From assembly GCA_017615795.1 (NCBI GenBank), contig JAFZZK010000022.1, positions 1 to 45,031 on the forward strand: DNA of 45,031 bases, written 5' to 3'. Positions 26,714 through 35,763 of the stretch are shown here, piece after piece. Numbering within the stretch: the stretch's first letter is position 1; each line of letters starts with the position of its first letter. Position numbers and translations under genes: made by a program. The notes beneath the pieces were generated by a model. It was not told the DNA's origin. It searched no databases and saw only the letters and a list, made by a program, of their open reading frames with translations. Origin of the DNA: Bacteroidales bacterium. GTDB taxonomy: Bacteria; Bacteroidota; Bacteroidia; Bacteroidales; WCHB1-69.

Positions 26714-27889
26714 CTAATGATTTAACTTATTATAGGCTTTCCACCATCTGTCCGAGACCTTATCGTCACAGGCCAAATCGTAATCCCGCTTGGAACATGG
26801 GAGATAATACTTCTGCACCATGTCCTTGTCTTTGGAGATGATGGGGACAATGACCCACCAGCGCCCTGTCTTTCGGCTACAATAGAAGACCAACTCATCC
26901 AACGCACCCGACACGGCGATACTGTATTGCTTGTAATCCTGTCGATTTCTGAACTGGTTGTCTTGCTGACGATGCAGGTAGCCTTCTACAAAATACCATA
27001 GAATATGGCCTATGAGTTGAGATGTCTGGTTGCTATAGTCCAACGTGGGGTCATATTCATAAACACCAAAGGAGCTCAGTTTGTCGCTCACACCGGCATA
27101 TTTGGAGATTTGGCATATTTCCTCTCCATAAAATCCGTTAGACGAAGCGTGCGGGCAACCCGGTGCATCTGGACGGCGCACCGCGGATATGTCTATTGAC
27201 AACATGTCTGCATTGCGTACGATAGGTTCGACCTCTTCCAAGTTGTGACGCATGGTGCCCACACGGTACGTCTCAAAGAAAAGATCATCCATCAACTTGA
27301 TGCTTTCCTGGCTGTTCATATAGCTTTGGTAGCCAATATTGGCATAATTAAGCAAAAAATTAGGTTGTTGGAGCACCATTTTGTTCAAGTACGCATCGGA
27401 ACGAATGGGCTGGTTCTCAGCCCCAAGATCGAAACGGGAATCCACCGCGACCACGTTGACCACTTTCTCGATTTTTTCGTATGCACGATAATTCGCATAC
27501 ACCAAATCATTGCCGCCACCCAATATGACGGGGATGACTTTCTTCTCCAACATGTCGGCAATAATATCGGACAGCAGCTCATACGTATCTTCCGGCGTTT
27601 TGCCAACTATAAGATTGCCCATGTCGATGATGCGAACTTTATCCTGCCAGCCATAAAGCTGGTAGAATTGCCGGCGAATTTCGTCCGGAGCCAACGAGCA
27701 TGAACCGTTTTGGTAGCTATTGCGGGACTCTGGCACGCCCACAATGGCAATTTGTGCCTCTTGGATGTCCACAGGGACTTCCGGGTTGTAGAAAAGCACC
27801 GTATTAGCCAACGACTGAGGATACAGCGCATCTTCAGGCAGGTCCAACGACTCTATGGTCACAGGGGTGAAAAGCAGGGAATAATCCAT
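26714..27889 (-). CDS. Arginase/ureohydrolase-fold protein with degraded metal site
   Basis: 391 residues from the ATG at 27889 (a GTG two codons earlier overlaps the topA stop as GTGA and is also possible). The order of motifs matches arginase, agmatinase and formimidoylglutamase: 'VILGGGNDLVY' where enzymes have GGDHS, 'VVAVDSRFDLG' where they have DAHxD, and 'SIDISAVRRPDAPG' where they have SxDxDxxDPxxAPG. The metal-binding histidines (HS and DAH) are replaced by Asn and Arg and one Asp by Ser, so the two-manganese centre is probably lost. It may be a structural or regulatory relative rather than a hydrolase. It directly follows topA (3-base gap) and precedes the DUF3078 gene. Confidence 0.75.
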   Translation of the reverse strand: MDYSLLFTPVTIESLDLPEDALYPQSLANTVLFYNPEVPVDIQEAQIAIVGVPESRNSYQNGSCSLAPDEIRRQFYQLYGWQDKVRIIDMGNLIVGKTPEDTYELLSDIIADMLEKKVIPVILGGGNDLVYANYRAYEKIEKVVNVVAVDSRFDLGAENQPIRSDAYLNKMVLQQPNFLLNYANIGYQSYMNSQESIKLMDDLFFETYRVGTMRHNLEEVEPIVRNADMLSIDISAVRRPDAPGCPHASSNGFYGEEICQISKYAGVSDKLSSFGVYEYDPTLDYSNQTSQLIGHILWYFVEGYLHRQQDNQFRNRQDYKQYSIAVSGALDELVFYCSRKTGRWWVIVPIISKDKDMVQKYYLPCSKRDYDLACDDKVSDRWWKAYNKLNH

Positions 27890-27891
27890 GA

Positions 27892-30384
27892 TCACGATTT
27901 TTTACGGGTTACACGTTTGCGAGTGGTCGGGGCTGTATTCTGGATAATTTGGAGACACTCCTCATAGGTGAGGTTCTCGGCGACCACGCCCTTGGCAATC
28001 TTGAAATTGTCTGTGCCGTTGGTTAAGTACGGGCCGTAGCGGCCATTCATCACCTTGATATTATCGTCTTCGGGGAATGAGCGCAAGACATTCTTGGTTT
28101 GTGCGTTCTGCAAGAACTCGACAGCTTCTTCCTCCGTCAACTTACTGACATCGACGCCCTTGCCGAGGGTGACGTTCTTGCCGTCATATTTGAGATATGG
28201 ACCATAACGTCCGGCGGCGGCAAAGATTTCCTTGCCATCGAGATGGCCAACCAAGCGCGGGGCACGGTCGGCCTCCTTTTTTTGTTTTTCCTTGATAAGT
28301 TCGATGCAACGTTCGAAGGAAATATCCAACGGATCCTCATCTTTCGGGATGGAGACGAACGATTCCTTATAGCGCACATACGGCCCGAAGCGTCCGGCTC
28401 CAACCGTCACTTCGCCGCCTTCCCATTCGCCCATGTGGCGGGGCAATTTGAAGAGCTCCAACGCCTCATCGAGCGTGATGGTCTCGATGAACTGGTTGGG
28501 ACGCAAGCGCGCGTAACGGGGTTTCTCATCCGCATAGTTCTCGCCGATCTGTACCATCGGGCCATATTTCCCCAACTTGGCGATCACCTTGGCGTTGGTG
28601 ACGGGGTCGTACCCCAGCAGACGCTCGCCGCTGGCCTTGGCTGAATAATTCAGCGCATGGTCCACAGAGTCGTGGAAATCACCGTAGAAGTCGCCCAACA
28701 TCGCTTGCCACTGCTCTTTGCCTTCGGCTATGTCGTCGAAACGTTTCTCGACATCAGCTGTGAAACCGTAGTCCATAATCTCCTCAAAGTTCTGTTGGAG
28801 ATAGTCGTTCACGACAATACCGACATCTGTGGGGAAAATCTTGTCCTTCTCATATCCGACCTTTTCGGTCTTTGTCTCTTCCTTGATTTGGCCGTCTTTC
28901 AAGATGAGGCACTCGTAGGGGCGTTCCTTGCCCGGGCGCGACTGCTTGAGCACATAGCCACGCTTCTGGATGGTGGTGATGGTCGGAGCGTATGTGGAGG
29001 GACGTCCAATGCCCAGTTCTTCCAATTTCTTCACCAAGGAAGCCTCCGTATAGCGGGCAGGCGGCTGTGCATAGCGTTGTGTGGCGCTTGCCGAGCGCAT
29101 CAGCAGTTTTTCACCTTGCTGCATGGCCGGCAACATGCCCTTGATGTCTTCGCTTTCATCATCACGGGATTCCGTGTAAACCTTCAGGAAACCCGGGAAA
29201 AGAATCACTTCACCAGAGGCGATGAATTTCTCCTTGCGGTTAGAAACAGGAATCGTGATGTTGGTCTTCTCCGTCTTGGCATCGCTCATCTGGGAGGCAA
29301 TCGTACGTTTCCAGATCAGCTCGTAAAGATGCTTGACGAAAGTGTCGCCCGGCACGGTTTGCCGCGACATGTCGGTGGGGCGAATGGCTTCGTGCGCCTC
29401 TTGCGCGCCCTTGGACTTGGTCACATATTTGTGGAGATGGGCATATTCGGCACCATAGAGTTCCGTGATCACCTCCTTGGCCGTAGCCAATGCCAATGTG
29501 GAAAGGTTTACGGAGTCAGTACGCATATATGTGATGTAACCGGACTCGTAGAGCTGTTGCGCCACCACCATGGTTTTGCTCACCGAGAAGCCGAGCTTAC
29601 GAGCAGCCTCCTGCTGCAGCGTCGAAGTGGTGAATGGCGGCGCCGGACTTTTCTTGCCTGGGGTCTTCTCTATGGCTGCAACCTCAAACTCGGCACTCTT
29701 GCAGGCCTCCAAGAAGTTCATGGCATCGTCCTTCGAATTGAATCGCTTGTTCAACTCTGCATTGAGATGGGTCTTTTCGTCTCTGACAGGGACAAAGTCG
29801 CCCTCAACACGGTAGGAGAAGGAGCTGTTGAATTTCTCAATTTCATGTTCGCGTTCCACAATAAGTTTCACGGCCACAGACTGCACACGCCCGGCGGAGA
29901 GCTGGGGCTTCACCTTGCGCCATAGCACGGGCGATAGCTCAAAGCCCACCAAGCGGTCCAGCACGCGACGAGCCTGCTGGGCATCCACCAAGTTAACGTC
30001 TAACTCGCGGGGATTGGCCAGGGCCGCTTCAATAGCGCTCTTCGTGATCTCATGGAACACAATGCGACGCACCTTGGAGGGGTCCATCTTGGCGACCTGC
30101 ATCAGATGCCACGAAATGGCCTCACCCTCGCGGTCATCATCCGTTGCCAACCAGACCACGTCGGCCTCCTCCGCCTTCTTCTTGATGTCATTGATCAAAG
30201 CCCGCTTGTCATCGAGGACAATGTATTTGGGCTCAAAACTCTTGGAAACATCAATGCCCAAGTCCTTTTGGGGAAGATCACGCACATGACCCTTACTGGA
30301 AATGACGGTGAAGTCTTTCCCGATGAATTTCTGAATGGTCTTTGCCTTTGCAGGAGACTCGACGATGATTAGATTCTTACTCAT
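27892..30384 (-). CDS. topA: DNA topoisomerase I
   Basis: 830 residues. Relaxes negative supercoils by cutting one strand. The Toprim domain is at the N-terminus ('IIVESPAKAKTIQKF', acidic triad in 'TDDDREGEA' at 81-89); the catalytic tyrosine is Tyr286 in 'YITYMRTDS'. From about residue 600 the C-terminus carries four glycine-rich topoisomerase repeats ('GRYGPYLKYDGKNV', 'GRFGPYVRYKESF', ...) instead of cysteine zinc ribbons, and ends in a basic tail 'TTRKRVTRKKS'. This layout is usual for Bacteroidota TopA. It lies 54 bases after the FAD synthetase gene and overlaps or abuts the arginase-fold gene. Confidence 0.96.
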   Translation of the reverse strand: MSKNLIIVESPAKAKTIQKFIGKDFTVISSKGHVRDLPQKDLGIDVSKSFEPKYIVLDDKRALINDIKKKAEEADVVWLATDDDREGEAISWHLMQVAKMDPSKVRRIVFHEITKSAIEAALANPRELDVNLVDAQQARRVLDRLVGFELSPVLWRKVKPQLSAGRVQSVAVKLIVEREHEIEKFNSSFSYRVEGDFVPVRDEKTHLNAELNKRFNSKDDAMNFLEACKSAEFEVAAIEKTPGKKSPAPPFTTSTLQQEAARKLGFSVSKTMVVAQQLYESGYITYMRTDSVNLSTLALATAKEVITELYGAEYAHLHKYVTKSKGAQEAHEAIRPTDMSRQTVPGDTFVKHLYELIWKRTIASQMSDAKTEKTNITIPVSNRKEKFIASGEVILFPGFLKVYTESRDDESEDIKGMLPAMQQGEKLLMRSASATQRYAQPPARYTEASLVKKLEELGIGRPSTYAPTITTIQKRGYVLKQSRPGKERPYECLILKDGQIKEETKTEKVGYEKDKIFPTDVGIVVNDYLQQNFEEIMDYGFTADVEKRFDDIAEGKEQWQAMLGDFYGDFHDSVDHALNYSAKASGERLLGYDPVTNAKVIAKLGKYGPMVQIGENYADEKPRYARLRPNQFIETITLDEALELFKLPRHMGEWEGGEVTVGAGRFGPYVRYKESFVSIPKDEDPLDISFERCIELIKEKQKKEADRAPRLVGHLDGKEIFAAAGRYGPYLKYDGKNVTLGKGVDVSKLTEEEAVEFLQNAQTKNVLRSFPEDDNIKVMNGRYGPYLTNGTDNFKIAKGVVAENLTYEECLQIIQNTAPTTRKRVTRKKS

Positions 30385-30438
30385 ATTGTATGTTTTTTTC
30401 TTGGATGAATGACTGACACATCCATTCGTCCTTCATTC

Positions 30439-31020
30439 CTATTGATTTCTATTGATTTTATAAGGATAGCCCAGCAATTCTGAGGCCAACGCCTCATCAT
30501 TGTTCTTAATGGCATTTCTGATATTGGAAGAGTGTACGCCAATTTCACGAAATGTCAGTTCCGGAATTTCCAGCACTTCCACCTGATGTTTTTCGAACAC
30601 CTGCCGGATCCGTTCATGGTTCCCGGCACGGTCATGCCCCAAAGCGTGGTTGGGACCCATCACCAAGGCGCTGGCATGCAGCCGCCCAATCAAATATTCC
30701 TCCACGAACTCCGCATACGTGAGACGTGAGAAATCCAGCGTGAAAGGCTCGATGACAGCCACATCCACGCCCTCCGCGGCAATCAGCTCCAAATTGCGAT
30801 GCAATGGGTTTATGGTGAAGAAATCCGAACCGGGGCGCAAAACCTGCTGCGGATGCGGGTCAAACGTAACCACGACACTCTGGACGCCGCGCTCACGTGC
30901 GCAGAAGACTAAACGTTGCAATATCTGACGATGCCCTAAATGGACGCCGTCGAAAGAGCCGACCGCGACAACGGGACGACCCACGGGAATGCCACTATCT
31001 AATCCTCTATAAACCTGCAT
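30439..31020 (-). CDS. ribF: FAD synthetase (RibF N-terminal domain only)
   Basis: 193 residues from the ATG at 31020 (the frame could open at a TTG at 31047, less likely). It is the nucleotidyltransferase half of bifunctional RibF: 'VGSFDGVHLGHRQIL' (nucleotide-binding HxGH motif), 'TFDPHPQQVLRP', 'MGPNHALGHDRAG' and 'IGVHSSNIRNAI' (an ISSTxIR-like motif). This domain makes FAD from FMN and ATP. Full RibF has about 300 residues with a riboflavin kinase domain after this; here the protein ends naturally at the domain boundary ('GYPYKINRNQ'), so FMN must be made elsewhere or the main RibF is another gene. It lies between pheT (32-base gap) and topA. Confidence 0.85.
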   Translation of the reverse strand: MQVYRGLDSGIPVGRPVVAVGSFDGVHLGHRQILQRLVFCARERGVQSVVVTFDPHPQQVLRPGSDFFTINPLHRNLELIAAEGVDVAVIEPFTLDFSRLTYAEFVEEYLIGRLHASALVMGPNHALGHDRAGNHERIRQVFEKHQVEVLEIPELTFREIGVHSSNIRNAIKNNDEALASELLGYPYKINRNQ

Positions 31021-31052
31021 CGTGTCCAATTTGAAGGATTCCGACAATTCCG

Positions 31053-33521
31053 TTAGCGCAAAATCGCACCGACTTCACGCTCGTATGCGGCAACCAACTT
31101 GTTCATCACCTTGTTGATTTCCTCGTCCGTCAGCGTTTTGTCCGCGTGCTGCAAAACAAAGTTCAAAGCGTATGACTTCTTTCCCGGGAGGATTTTGCCC
31201 CCTTCGTACACATCGAACAGGGAGATATTCTTCACCAACTTGGAGCCATACTTGTAGCCAATTTTCTCCAACGTGTCGTATGAAACACTTTGGTCGACCA
31301 CCAGCGCCAAGTCGCGGCGCACAAACGGATACACGGCAATAGGTGTATAACGAACCTCGCGGCCCGTCACAACACCCACAACAGTCTCGGCTTTGACCTC
31401 CGCATAGTACACTGGCTTCTTCAAGCCGAAAGTCTTGAGCACCAACGGACTTACTTGACCGACAACAGCCACGGGAACGTCGTCCTTGCAATACGTGAGA
31501 TGATCGATGAACATCGCTTGCGTATCATCGGTAATGACACTCAACTCATTCACGGGGAAGTTCACGCGCACAAGCAGATTCTCCACCATGTTGCGAAGAT
31601 AGAAGAAATCCAGGTCTTGAGCCGTGTGATTCCAAGAGTCCTCACCATCCTTGCCCGTAACCACCAGGGCCAGCTCCTGGCGTTCCTGATAGCGTTGCAC
31701 CACATCGTCGCCGCGCTGCGTGGCAGTGTTCAAATGATAGGTCTTGCCAAACTCAAAGAGACGCAAGTTGGCATTCTTGTTGTTAACATTGCGTTCCACG
31801 CATTCCAGACAGGAGAACAGAAGCGTCTGGCGCAACACATTGAGTTCATTGCTCAGAGGGTTGAGCAACTTGACGGTTTCGTTTTCATTGATAAAGTCAA
31901 ACTGCTGGGCATAGTCAAACTTGGTGAGCGAATTGTTCATCACCTCATAAAAACCATTGTCAGCCAAATAGAGCGATATTTTCTGCTGCATCTGGTGGAA
32001 TTCGTCAACTCCCACCCTATTGTCGAGTTTATAGGTCAGCACATCGGGAACTTCAATATTGTTGTAACCATAGATGCGGAGAATCTCTTCAATAAGGTCT
32101 ATGGGGCGTGTCACGTCTGCCTTGCTGAGGGGCACTTTAACCGAAAGTTGCTCCTCACTCAAGGAATGGACCTCCATGCCGAGCATGAGCAATATCTTGG
32201 ATACAGCCTGTTTCTCTATCTCCTTGCCAGCCACCTCGTTGACATGGCGGTAGTCGAGGGTGATCTGCACAGGCTCAATCTTGACAGGATAATAATCCAT
32301 GATTTCGGAGATCACGGAAGCACCCGCCAACTCCGCGATGAGTTCGGCGGCACGCTTGATGGCGTAAACCGTGATGTCGGGGTCACAGCCACGCTCATAG
32401 CGGAAAGAGGCGTCCGTCTTGAGGCCGTGACGCTTGGCCGTTTTTCGTATGGAAACAGGGTTGAAATAGGCACTCTCAAGGAACAGGCGCGTCGTGTATT
32501 GCGTAACGCCCGACTTGAGGCCTCCGTAAACGCCGGCAATGCACATGCCCTCCTCCTCGTTGCAAATCATCAGATCCTCGGCGCTGAGCTTGACCTCATT
32601 GCCGTCAAGCGTAACAAATGGCGTGCCTTCCGGCAGATTCTTGACAATCACATGGTTGCCCTTGATCTGGTCCGCATCGAAGGCATGCATGGGCTGCCCG
32701 ACTTCAAGCATGATGTATTGCGTCACGTCCACCACATTGTTAATGGGACGGATACCGACAGAGCGCAACTTGGTTTGCAGCCATTCCGGAGAGTCAGCAA
32801 CCTTGACGTTATCAAGCAGCAAACCCGTATAGCGAGGACATGCCTGACGGTTCTCGACCGTGACGCTGACACGCAACTTTGGATTGGCAACAGGCTTGAG
32901 TTCCGATGCCGTAGGCAGGATAAGCGGAGAACAGGATATGCCATTCTGGTTGAGGGCGGCATAGAGGTCGCGAGCCACACCCACATGGGAAATAGCATCA
33001 CAACGGTTGGGGGTCAGGCCAATTTCGAAAATGGTATCCGACTCCACGTGGAAATACTCGCTGGCGGGAGTGCCCGGCACAGCCTCCGGGGCAAGAACCA
33101 TGATGCCGTCGTGCGAGGAGCCCAAGCCAATCTCGTCCTCGGCACAGATCATACCTTCGGAGGGCTCGCCGCGCAACTTGGATTTCTTGATGGTAAAGGA
33201 TTCATCACCAGAGTAAAGTGTAGTGCCGATAGTGGCCACCACAACTTTCTGGCCTGCTGCCACGTTGGGGGCACCGCAGACAATGTGCAAGGGTTCCTCG
33301 CCACCCACATTCACGGTAGTGACGTGCAGATGGTCGGAGTTCGGATGTGCCTCGCAGGTGAGCACCTCACCAATGACCAAGCCCTTCAAGCCACCACGCA
33401 CAGTCTCAAAAGTCTCCATGCCCTCGACCTCCAAGCCGCAGTTGGTCAAATACACACTCGTCTCTTGGGCCGACAAGTTGAACGTCAGCAGTTCCTTCAG
33501 CCATTTATAAGAAATCTTCAT
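31053..33521 (-). CDS. pheT: Phenylalanine--tRNA ligase beta subunit
   Basis: 822 residues, normal length. With the alpha subunit (PheS, not in the window) it charges tRNA-Phe as an alpha2-beta2 enzyme. Seen in order: an EMAP-type tRNA-binding domain (about 40-155, 'VIGEVLTCEAHPNSDHLHVT'), the B3/B4 editing domain (about 210-380), a B5 domain (about 410-480, 'LDYRHVNEVAGKEIEKQAV'), the degenerate catalytic-like core, and a ferredoxin-fold anticodon-binding C-terminus (about 728-822, 'YPFVRRDLALVVDQSVSYDT'). A TATATTTG box lies about 62 bases upstream. Confidence 0.96.
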   Translation of the reverse strand: MKISYKWLKELLTFNLSAQETSVYLTNCGLEVEGMETFETVRGGLKGLVIGEVLTCEAHPNSDHLHVTTVNVGGEEPLHIVCGAPNVAAGQKVVVATIGTTLYSGDESFTIKKSKLRGEPSEGMICAEDEIGLGSSHDGIMVLAPEAVPGTPASEYFHVESDTIFEIGLTPNRCDAISHVGVARDLYAALNQNGISCSPLILPTASELKPVANPKLRVSVTVENRQACPRYTGLLLDNVKVADSPEWLQTKLRSVGIRPINNVVDVTQYIMLEVGQPMHAFDADQIKGNHVIVKNLPEGTPFVTLDGNEVKLSAEDLMICNEEEGMCIAGVYGGLKSGVTQYTTRLFLESAYFNPVSIRKTAKRHGLKTDASFRYERGCDPDITVYAIKRAAELIAELAGASVISEIMDYYPVKIEPVQITLDYRHVNEVAGKEIEKQAVSKILLMLGMEVHSLSEEQLSVKVPLSKADVTRPIDLIEEILRIYGYNNIEVPDVLTYKLDNRVGVDEFHQMQQKISLYLADNGFYEVMNNSLTKFDYAQQFDFINENETVKLLNPLSNELNVLRQTLLFSCLECVERNVNNKNANLRLFEFGKTYHLNTATQRGDDVVQRYQERQELALVVTGKDGEDSWNHTAQDLDFFYLRNMVENLLVRVNFPVNELSVITDDTQAMFIDHLTYCKDDVPVAVVGQVSPLVLKTFGLKKPVYYAEVKAETVVGVVTGREVRYTPIAVYPFVRRDLALVVDQSVSYDTLEKIGYKYGSKLVKNISLFDVYEGGKILPGKKSYALNFVLQHADKTLTDEEINKVMNKLVAAYEREVGAILR

Positions 33522-33554
33522 ATCGGTTAATTATTGAATATTAGTTAGTTATAA

Positions 33555-33581
33555 CAAAAATACGCCCGATTTTTCGAGCGT
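33555..33581 (-). terminator. Terminator of the hemD-rnpA-yidD unit, overlapping the pheT promoter region
   Basis: In the minus strand ACGCTCGA (33574-33581) pairs with TCGGGCGT (33562-33569) across an AAAA loop (8 bp with one G-U), followed by ATTTTTG. It is 51 bases past the yidD stop. Confidence 0.55.
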
Positions 33582-33582
33582 G

Positions 33583-33590
33583 CAAATATA
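33583..33590 (-). promoter_or_regulatory. -7 box (TATATTTG) for pheT
   Basis: Minus-strand TATATTTG matches TAnnTTTG. A start site about 7 bases on would fall inside the yidD terminator hairpin, so transcripts from this promoter would lack one arm and escape it. Confidence 0.45.
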
Positions 33591-33632
33591 ATATATATAA
33601 TAATATGGTGGGAAATTGGATTTTGAAATTTT

Positions 33633-33875
33633 TCAAGGCACCGGATCGTAACCGCTGCCACCCCAGGGGTTGCAAGACAATATGCGCTTGAGGGTCAGCC
33701 AACTGCCCTTGAATGGCCCATATTTGCGGATGGCTTCCAAGCCATAGTTGGAGCATGTGGGCGTATAACGGCAGGAGCGCCCGATCAAGGGGGAAAGCGT
33801 CACTTGATAGAGCTTGATCATGCCGATCAAAATGGTTGACAATGCTTTACAAAACAAATCCCAGACTTTTTTCAT
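33633..33875 (-). CDS. yidD: Membrane protein insertion efficiency factor YidD
   Basis: 80 residues. YidD is a small membrane-associated protein that helps YidC insert proteins into the inner membrane. The family marks are all present: amphipathic N-terminus, '[20 protein letters not shown]' and the terminal '[13 protein letters not shown]'. Its start overlaps the rnpA stop by 4 bases (ATGA), the conserved rnpA-yidD order. Confidence 0.95.
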   Translation of the reverse strand: MKKVWDLFCKALSTILIGMIKLYQVTLSPLIGRSCRYTPTCSNYGLEAIRKYGPFKGSWLTLKRILSCNPWGGSGYDPVP

Positions 33876-34267
33876 GACTGCGCCCGAGTTTGTTGCTGCG
33901 ACACCTGCTGGAAAATGCGCCCGCCAGCCTTGTATACAGACTGATAGTCAGGAAGTTCTTGTCCCACATAAATCCAACACATCTGCAAGGTGTTTTGCCC
34001 GTCGGCGGGAAAAAGGTGTTTCTGCAGGCGGAAAGACTCCCGCATCAGGCGCTTGACCCGATTGCGGTCAACAGCATGTTTGAAACGACGTTTGGAAACG
34101 ACAAACGCCACTTGTACAGAGGCTTCGTTTTTGGGCACGAAACGATAATAGCATTTGATAGGGAATGCACTACAAGAGCGACGTTCCTCAAGGATTTCCT
34201 GGATTGTCGAGGAGGATTTGATGCGTTCCGTCCGATAAAAGCGGAAATTAGCGGCGGCGGATGGCAT
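33872..34267 (-). CDS. rnpA: Ribonuclease P protein component
   Basis: 131 residues from the ATG at 34267; the frame stays open upstream through the hemD gene but that part is unrelated. It is the protein subunit that helps RNase P RNA remove 5' leaders of tRNA precursors. The RNA-binding signature '[20 protein letters not shown]' is complete. The start lies 20 bases inside the end of hemD in another frame, and yidD overlaps its stop by 4 bases, so the three are a tightly coupled set. The catalytic RNA gene rnpB was not seen here. Confidence 0.93.
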   Translation of the reverse strand: MPSAAANFRFYRTERIKSSSTIQEILEERRSCSAFPIKCYYRFVPKNEASVQVAFVVSKRRFKHAVDRNRVKRLMRESFRLQKHLFPADGQNTLQMCWIYVGQELPDYQSVYKAGGRIFQQVSQQQTRAQS

Positions 34268-35012
34268 ACTCTTTGAGGAAGGCATCAATGGCATGGGTGA
34301 TGGAGGGGAACTCCTTGGTGGGAGCCACCACATGGGCTTTCCAGCCTGCTGCCTCGATGGCTTTGACGGAAGTGGTGCCCAACGCGCCGAACGCAACCTC
34401 ACCCTGCTGGAAATCCGGGTAATTCACTTGCAACGACTTCACCCCGTTGGGACTGAAAATGATGATCATATCATATTTGGTGATGTCGATATTATTCTTC
34501 AAATCCGCGGGCGATGTGACAAAAACCATGGCAGGGTCATATTTTATCCCCTTCTCGTCCAAGAAATTAATCAGTTGCGGATTGACGCCGTCCTGACCGC
34601 AAGGGATAAGCATGTTGAGGTCTTTGTTCTTCAGAAGAAGTTCATGCAAACTCTCGGGCATGCTGTCCTTGGCTGCGAAAATCTTGCGCTTACGGTATTG
34701 GATGTATTTCTGCAAATAGAAAGCCACAGCCTCCGTCGTGCAGAAATACTTCATAGATTCCGGCATGTTGAGGCGCATCGACGTACACAAGTTGAAGAAA
34801 TGGTCAATCGTGGTCTTACTTGAAAAGATGATGGCCTGATGGTCAAGGATATTCACTTTGCTCTTCCTGAACTCAATGGCAGTGACACTCTCAATCTTGA
34901 AAAACTTGTAGAAATCGATGTTGATGCTGTACTTGCGTTTCAACTCGGCGTATGGCGATTTTTCGAAATCCGCAGGCTCGTTTTGGGATATCAGGATGTT
35001 TTTTATCTTCAT
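34248..35012 (-). CDS. hemD: Uroporphyrinogen-III synthase
   Basis: 254 residues. HemD closes hydroxymethylbilane to uroporphyrinogen III in tetrapyrrole synthesis. Sequence conservation in this family is low; the assignment rests on the opening 'KNILISQNEPADFEKSPYAEL', the interdomain 'IIFSSKTTIDHFFN' region and the second-half 'MIIFSPNGVKSLQVNYPDF' plus 'FGALGTTSVKAIEAAGW', all typical of the two-domain HemD fold. Context supports it: the DUF4271-hemD-rnpA-yidD order is common in Bacteroidota. No other heme genes are nearby. Confidence 0.85.
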   Translation of the reverse strand: MKIKNILISQNEPADFEKSPYAELKRKYSINIDFYKFFKIESVTAIEFRKSKVNILDHQAIIFSSKTTIDHFFNLCTSMRLNMPESMKYFCTTEAVAFYLQKYIQYRKRKIFAAKDSMPESLHELLLKNKDLNMLIPCGQDGVNPQLINFLDEKGIKYDPAMVFVTSPADLKNNIDITKYDMIIIFSPNGVKSLQVNYPDFQQGEVAFGALGTTSVKAIEAAGWKAHVVAPTKEFPSITHAIDAFLKEYAIRRR

Positions 35013-35060
35013 TTCTGCACTTTTTTAAGAGAAGGACAAGTCCTCGTATATATCTGTTTT

Positions 35061-35756
35061 CTAAATCATTACCGTCAATTTTGCCAACAAAAGGTACGGT
35101 AAAATTTCGAGGGTGCAAAAATAGATAAAAAAATTGAACAAATTTATCTTTCCCGGATTTATTTTCATCAATTTATATAGAAAGATAACAAAAAGTATCA
35201 GAAAAACAGAAATATAGACGTAAAAAAAAGCGAAAATATCCGTAAAAAGAACGATGACAAGAAATGGAAACATCAAGACAGCGGCATCAGTTATAAAGAT
35301 AAACTTGTACAAGTTCATCGGATAGAGTTCCTTGGGATGTTCGAAAAGGGTGACATAAATATAGTTTCCGAGGAATTTGAGCCAATAGAGCACCATAATG
35401 CCGCCGAACAGGATCGCAAAAAGCAGAGGTACGGAACATTTCATGGCGAATGCATTGTGATAATGCCGAGCCACTACCATAATACCGAGGGCAAACACCA
35501 TGACATCGAACAGCAGTGTGAAGAGGAAGAATCTCTCCTGCAGGATCTTGCCTTCACGCAATATCAACGAGAAATGTCGTGCTGAGTACAGCGATCTGAA
35601 GAGCAGGAATATTTTACGACGAAAATGGACGACAATGAGCGTAAACAAGAGCAGCGAGGCACAAAGCAATATAGTTGGCCACGGCTCAAGCGGGGGCACT
35701 TTATCTACATTGAACCCACCTGCTGCCAATTGATGTTGAGTGAAGATTTCCAGCAA
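35061..35756 (-). CDS. DUF4271 membrane protein
   Basis: 231 residues with six or seven predicted membrane helices ('TILLCASLLLFTLIVVHF', 'LFDVMVFALGIMVVARHY', 'VPLLFAILFGGIMVLYWL' and others). It matches the DUF4271 family, which often sits beside hemD in Bacteroidota and has no known function. Only a TTG (35756) offers a start before residue 85; no in-frame ATG or GTG exists upstream before a stop near 35787. The TTG is 7 bases after the stop of the T9SS protein gene, so it is probably translated by coupling. Confidence 0.8.
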   Translation of the reverse strand: MLEIFTQHQLAAGGFNVDKVPPLEPWPTILLCASLLLFTLIVVHFRRKIFLLFRSLYSARHFSLILREGKILQERFFLFTLLFDVMVFALGIMVVARHYHNAFAMKCSVPLLFAILFGGIMVLYWLKFLGNYIYVTLFEHPKELYPMNLYKFIFITDAAVLMFPFLVIVLFTDIFAFFYVYISVFLILFVIFLYKLMKINPGKINLFNFFIYFCTLEILPYLLLAKLTVMI

Positions 35757-35763
35757 GATGCAC

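Noticed and set aside
31290-33530. 746-codon plus-strand open frame opposite pheT
   Set aside because: Antisense shadow of pheT caused by its codon use; histidine- and valine-rich product without any family resemblance.
35116-35123. TATTTTTG box as a hemD promoter
   Set aside because: It lies inside the DUF4271 coding region in an AT-rich stretch and could be a chance match; not counted.
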